In this document: positions 5,684-8,034 of the stretch, one piece after another
How the letters are laid out: each line of letters starts with the position of its first letter
Position numbering within the stretch: the stretch's first letter is position 1
NCBI GenBank assembly: GCA_019239815.1
Contig: JAFAZL010000592.1
Location: forward strand, 1-8,034
From: Acidobacteriota bacterium
GTDB taxonomy: Bacteria > Acidobacteriota > Terriglobia > Acidoferrales > UBA7541
DNA: 8,034 nucleotides
Direction: 5' to 3'
Position numbers and translations under genes: made by a program
The notes under the pieces: model-generated
What the model was told of the DNA's origin: nothing
What the model saw: the letters and a program-made list of their open reading frames with translations, nothing else
Databases searched by the model: none

Positions 5684-7567
5684 TTAACTCTCCAACACTT
5701 GATCCATTAGCTGCCCAACAGCCCGGTGCGCCTCTAAAATTGAAAATCGATGATCCATGGCGCCGGCGAGGTCCGTGTTTGCGAACGCGATGCGCCCAAA
5801 CGGAGCGCCGCGTAAGACTTCGCGCGGTGCGGGCTTCCCATCTTTGCCAAAGAAGAAGCCGGGCTGCGGATTGCAGTAAGCGTGTCCCCAACGATTCAAA
5901 ACGATTCCCGCGATGTCACGCTTCGCATCGAATCCCGATCCGCGAAACATAACATCGAATTGTTCGCGAATTCGTTCCTCATATTCGCGATACGAAGTCG
6001 TGAGCATTTCGGCGCGACCGCGATGGCCTTGATCTTCTGTCGGCAATCCCGGATAGGCGTACAAAACTTTGACGGCGAGCACGATGGGTGAATCCGGAGT
6101 AATCGTCGGTTCGACGTCTCCGACCAGCGAACTGCGAACGACATCGAAATAATTTCCGACGCCTTCAAACCAACGGCAGCCGCTGATGCCCATCTTGTGG
6201 AGGAAACGCCAGTTGCGCACGGCGACGTTTGCCATCATGCACGGCGAGCGATAGAACTGCGCGTACGCGGCGCGTTGCGCTTCACCGAGGTCGTGACAAA
6301 CATGCTTTGTCGTCCAGCTTCCGCCAGCCATCACTGCGGAACGCGCCTTCACGCGATAAACCTTGCCGTCTCGGGCGTAGGTGATTGAGAGCGTCGAGGC
6401 CTTTGCAGGATCGCCGTCGTGCTGCACGCTCACCGCCGTTGATGACAAACGGAGTCGCGCCTTCGCGCTGCTCAGGTCGAGCGCATCGAATTTCACACGT
6501 CCGCGTGTGACGCCATCGATGCCCGCATCACCTTCGATCGCGTCGGGGATCAATGTTTTCGCCATCAGGCGCGCGATCGTCGTGTTCCCGCCGGGAAACA
6601 TCTGTACGGCCGGATCACCGGGTTTGTCATCGAAGGGATAGAGGAACTCAAACGCGAAATCGTTGTATGCGGATAGCGCGTCAGGCCCAAGCCCCGAACC
6701 ACCGCCTTCTACGGGCGACAGAAATTCACGGCAGAATTCGCGTGTCATTCCGTAATGCTGGATGTAATGCTCTTCGAGCGTGATCGCGTCGAGAGCGCGC
6801 GATGCCGCGTCGCCGTCGTATTTCGGCCGCTCCCACTTGGCTTCTTTCGCCGCCTGCCCGGAAAACCAGCGCTCAAGCTCTTTCTTCGATTGAGCGTTAA
6901 CGGGAGCGTTCTGAAATTCCGTGCCGCCTTTGTCGATCAACCACATTCCGTCTTTGTGGCCGAACTTTGCGCCGAACCAGAATCCGTACTGACCCTGTCC
7001 GAGTCCCGCAGAATCATACGGCGTGCGGCTCAGCTTCCAGTTGGCAACGGCGCCGGCCGGCTTCTGATATTCGAGGCGAGGCGTGTGCAGTCCGATGGAA
7101 TCGTAGAAGCGTTCGAGAAAGCTGTGGGGATACTGGGCGAAGTAGATCGCGGATCCTTGATGGCCGACGATGCGTTTGCCATCGAACTCGAATTCGTTCT
7201 GCTTGGCCTCACCGCCAAAGATTGGGTGATTTTCGATGATCAGGACGGTGGCGTTCGGGCCGGCAATGCGCCGGAAGAAAAGCGCCGCGGCGAGCCCGCT
7301 GATGCCGCCGCCAACGATCACGCAGTCGTAGGACTCTCCGGTCTCGATCGCGTCCGCCGCCCACGCGTTGTCGCGCATCTTGTGCCCGGCGGTGAGCACA
7401 TCGAACGTGTTGCCGTTTGACTTGGCGTAGTCACCCACGCCGCCGTACCCGCTCCACTCGTCGGCAGCGGCCAAAAGCTGCGCTGGCGTGAGCCCCGAGA
7501 GCAGCATCGCTCCCGAGCCAAGTAGCGTCGAACCGAGAAAATCCCTACGGGTAATCCCGTCAGTCAT
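5684..7567 (-). CDS. Tat-exported FAD-dependent oxidoreductase, spermidine dehydrogenase-like
   Basis: Probable exported flavoprotein amine or alcohol dehydrogenase of 627 aa from the ATG at 7567. A TTG one codon upstream (7570) would add one residue, but GAGGGG at 7573-7578 is best spaced, 5 nt, for the ATG. The N-terminus has a twin-arginine signal, ITRRDFLG, then a hydrophobic stretch (GSTLLGSGAMLLSGL) and an Ala-rich possible cleavage region near LLAAADEW, indicating folded export with bound cofactor. A Rossmann dinucleotide fold follows: YDCVIVGGGISGLAAA (about residues 80-95) with the acidic residue of VLIIENHPIFGGEA binding the FAD ribose. The C-terminus has GRIAFANTDLAG, a typical second FAD contact, preceded by NRWGHAY. 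Overall layout resembles Tat-dependent spermidine dehydrogenases and related NAD(P)-binding-like proteins; the substrate and electron acceptor are not shown by the sequence. It follows a creatininase-family gene by 25 nt and is probably in its operon. Confidence 0.85.
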   Translation of the reverse strand: MTDGITRRDFLGSTLLGSGAMLLSGLTPAQLLAAADEWSGYGGVGDYAKSNGNTFDVLTAGHKMRDNAWAADAIETGESYDCVIVGGGISGLAAALFFRRIAGPNATVLIIENHPIFGGEAKQNEFEFDGKRIVGHQGSAIYFAQYPHSFLERFYDSIGLHTPRLEYQKPAGAVANWKLSRTPYDSAGLGQGQYGFWFGAKFGHKDGMWLIDKGGTEFQNAPVNAQSKKELERWFSGQAAKEAKWERPKYDGDAASRALDAITLEEHYIQHYGMTREFCREFLSPVEGGGSGLGPDALSAYNDFAFEFLYPFDDKPGDPAVQMFPGGNTTIARLMAKTLIPDAIEGDAGIDGVTRGRVKFDALDLSSAKARLRLSSTAVSVQHDGDPAKASTLSITYARDGKVYRVKARSAVMAGGSWTTKHVCHDLGEAQRAAYAQFYRSPCMMANVAVRNWRFLHKMGISGCRWFEGVGNYFDVVRSSLVGDVEPTITPDSPIVLAVKVLYAYPGLPTEDQGHRGRAEMLTTSYREYEERIREQFDVMFRGSGFDAKRDIAGIVLNRWGHAYCNPQPGFFFGKDGKPAPREVLRGAPFGRIAFANTDLAGAMDHRFSILEAHRAVGQLMDQVLES

Positions 7568-7572
7568 CAAAA

Positions 7573-7578
7573 CCCCTC
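7573..7578 (-). promoter_or_regulatory. Shine-Dalgarno site deciding the start of the FAD oxidoreductase
   Basis: On the minus strand GAGGGG is followed by 5 nt and then ATG at 7567-7565. The alternative TTG start at 7570 would be only 2 nt away, too close. The site lies in the 25-nt spacer after the creatininase-family gene. Confidence 0.6.
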
Positions 7579-7592
7579 AGCGAAAATGTTGC

Positions 7593-8034
7593 CTACTGTT
7601 TTGTGTCGAGCGGATGTTTGCTCTTCTCGTAGAACTCGTTCTGTATTTTTAAGCTGTTCTCGTCGGCTTTCACTGCCTTGATGCAATCGACGACGGCTTC
7701 AATCCAATTCTTCATGTTCCATTCGCCGAGTTCCTTCGTAGCGGGCGAACCGTCGCCGGAATAATGCTCCGGGAATCGCGCGTACCACCAGATGCCTGTG
7801 TACAGTTCCGATGGCAGCGTGATGCGCTTCTGGTCGGCTCCCGATTCGCTGCTCGCACGATCGATGTGCGCGAGTTCGGGATGCGTAAACAGGAGATTTG
7901 AGCTTTCGTTTTCGCCCGCGTGATAATCGACGCCGGTCGATTTCTTCGCAGGGCCGCCGGGCTTGCTGCGCTCGCCGTCAAGCACGTAGACGACGTAATC
8001 GCGCTGCCGCTCCATCTGCGACTGCGCGAAATAG
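7593..8034 (-). CDS. Creatininase-family amidohydrolase, C-terminal part; 5' end outside window
   Basis: The frame stays open to the window edge: the codons before the ATG at 8015 read YFAQSQ, which joins smoothly to MERQRDYVVYVLDG and fits the helix after the NGHGGN motif of this family. So the ATG is internal and the gene starts beyond 8034. The visible 146 residues include GVDYHAGENESS, corresponding to the family's conserved HAGExET metal-site motif, then LLFTHPELAHID and PEHYSGDGSPATKELGE, a typical C-terminal signature, and a final helix (NWIEAVVDCIKAV). Family members are metal-dependent cyclic-amide hydrolases such as creatininase, with other members acting on unrelated substrates, so true creatinine hydrolysis is not implied. 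The upstream metal ligands cannot be checked. The hydrophilic tail ends LDTKQ. The FAD oxidoreductase follows after 25 nt on the same strand. Confidence 0.85.
   Translation of the reverse strand, partial: YFAQSQMERQRDYVVYVLDGERSKPGGPAKKSTGVDYHAGENESSNLLFTHPELAHIDRASSESGADQKRITLPSELYTGIWWYARFPEHYSGDGSPATKELGEWNMKNWIEAVVDCIKAVKADENSLKIQNEFYEKSKHPLDTKQ

Noticed and set aside
6755..7420. 221-codon plus-strand open frame opposite the FAD oxidoreductase
   Set aside because: Complementary to the Rossmann-fold coding region; no recognisable features and no plausible ribosome site.

Overview
The window looks like a stretch of moderately GC-rich bacterial chromosome with three blocks. The likely source is an acidobacterium (Terriglobia-like), but this is inference and not a database result. 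It rests on a copy of the TGTCATCCTGAGC...GAAGGATCT hairpin repeat that I associate with these genomes, on a tandem PilZ/Cys4 protein and a small basic companion protein of types I associate with them, and on the pairing of a Tat-exported FAD oxidoreductase with a creatininase-family hydrolase.

Block 1 (1-3457, + strand) is the 3' part of a chemotaxis-type signalling operon: cheA (5' end outside the window), cheB, a cheY-like stand-alone receiver and cheX. cheA/cheB and cheY/cheX overlap by ATGA, and cheY has a strong Shine-Dalgarno. CheA phosphorylates CheY and CheB, CheB demethylates receptors, and CheX removes phosphate from CheY. No receptor, cheW or cheR lies in the window, so whether the pathway drives flagella, type IV pili or another output cannot be decided. 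A 16-bp perfect hairpin (3512-3547), probably a bidirectional terminator, ends the operon.

Block 2 (3508-5607) is a c-di-GMP-related segment. On the minus strand lies a protein with an N-terminal PilZ-like domain, a four-cysteine cluster and a canonical C-terminal PilZ domain. Diverging from it on the plus strand are a single-domain PilZ protein and, 9 nt downstream, an unrecognised 105-aa protein. The divergent intergenic region (about 377 nt) contains a sequence that can fold into a closed four-way junction (4589-4709). I do not match it to any riboswitch I know, and it is the best candidate for something undescribed here.

Block 3 (5684-8034, - strand) holds the 3' end of a creatininase-family gene followed after 25 nt by a Tat-signal FAD oxidoreductase resembling spermidine dehydrogenases. 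The two are probably co-transcribed. They converge on block 2 across a 76-nt gap.

No tRNA, rRNA, insertion sequence, CRISPR array or phage gene is visible.
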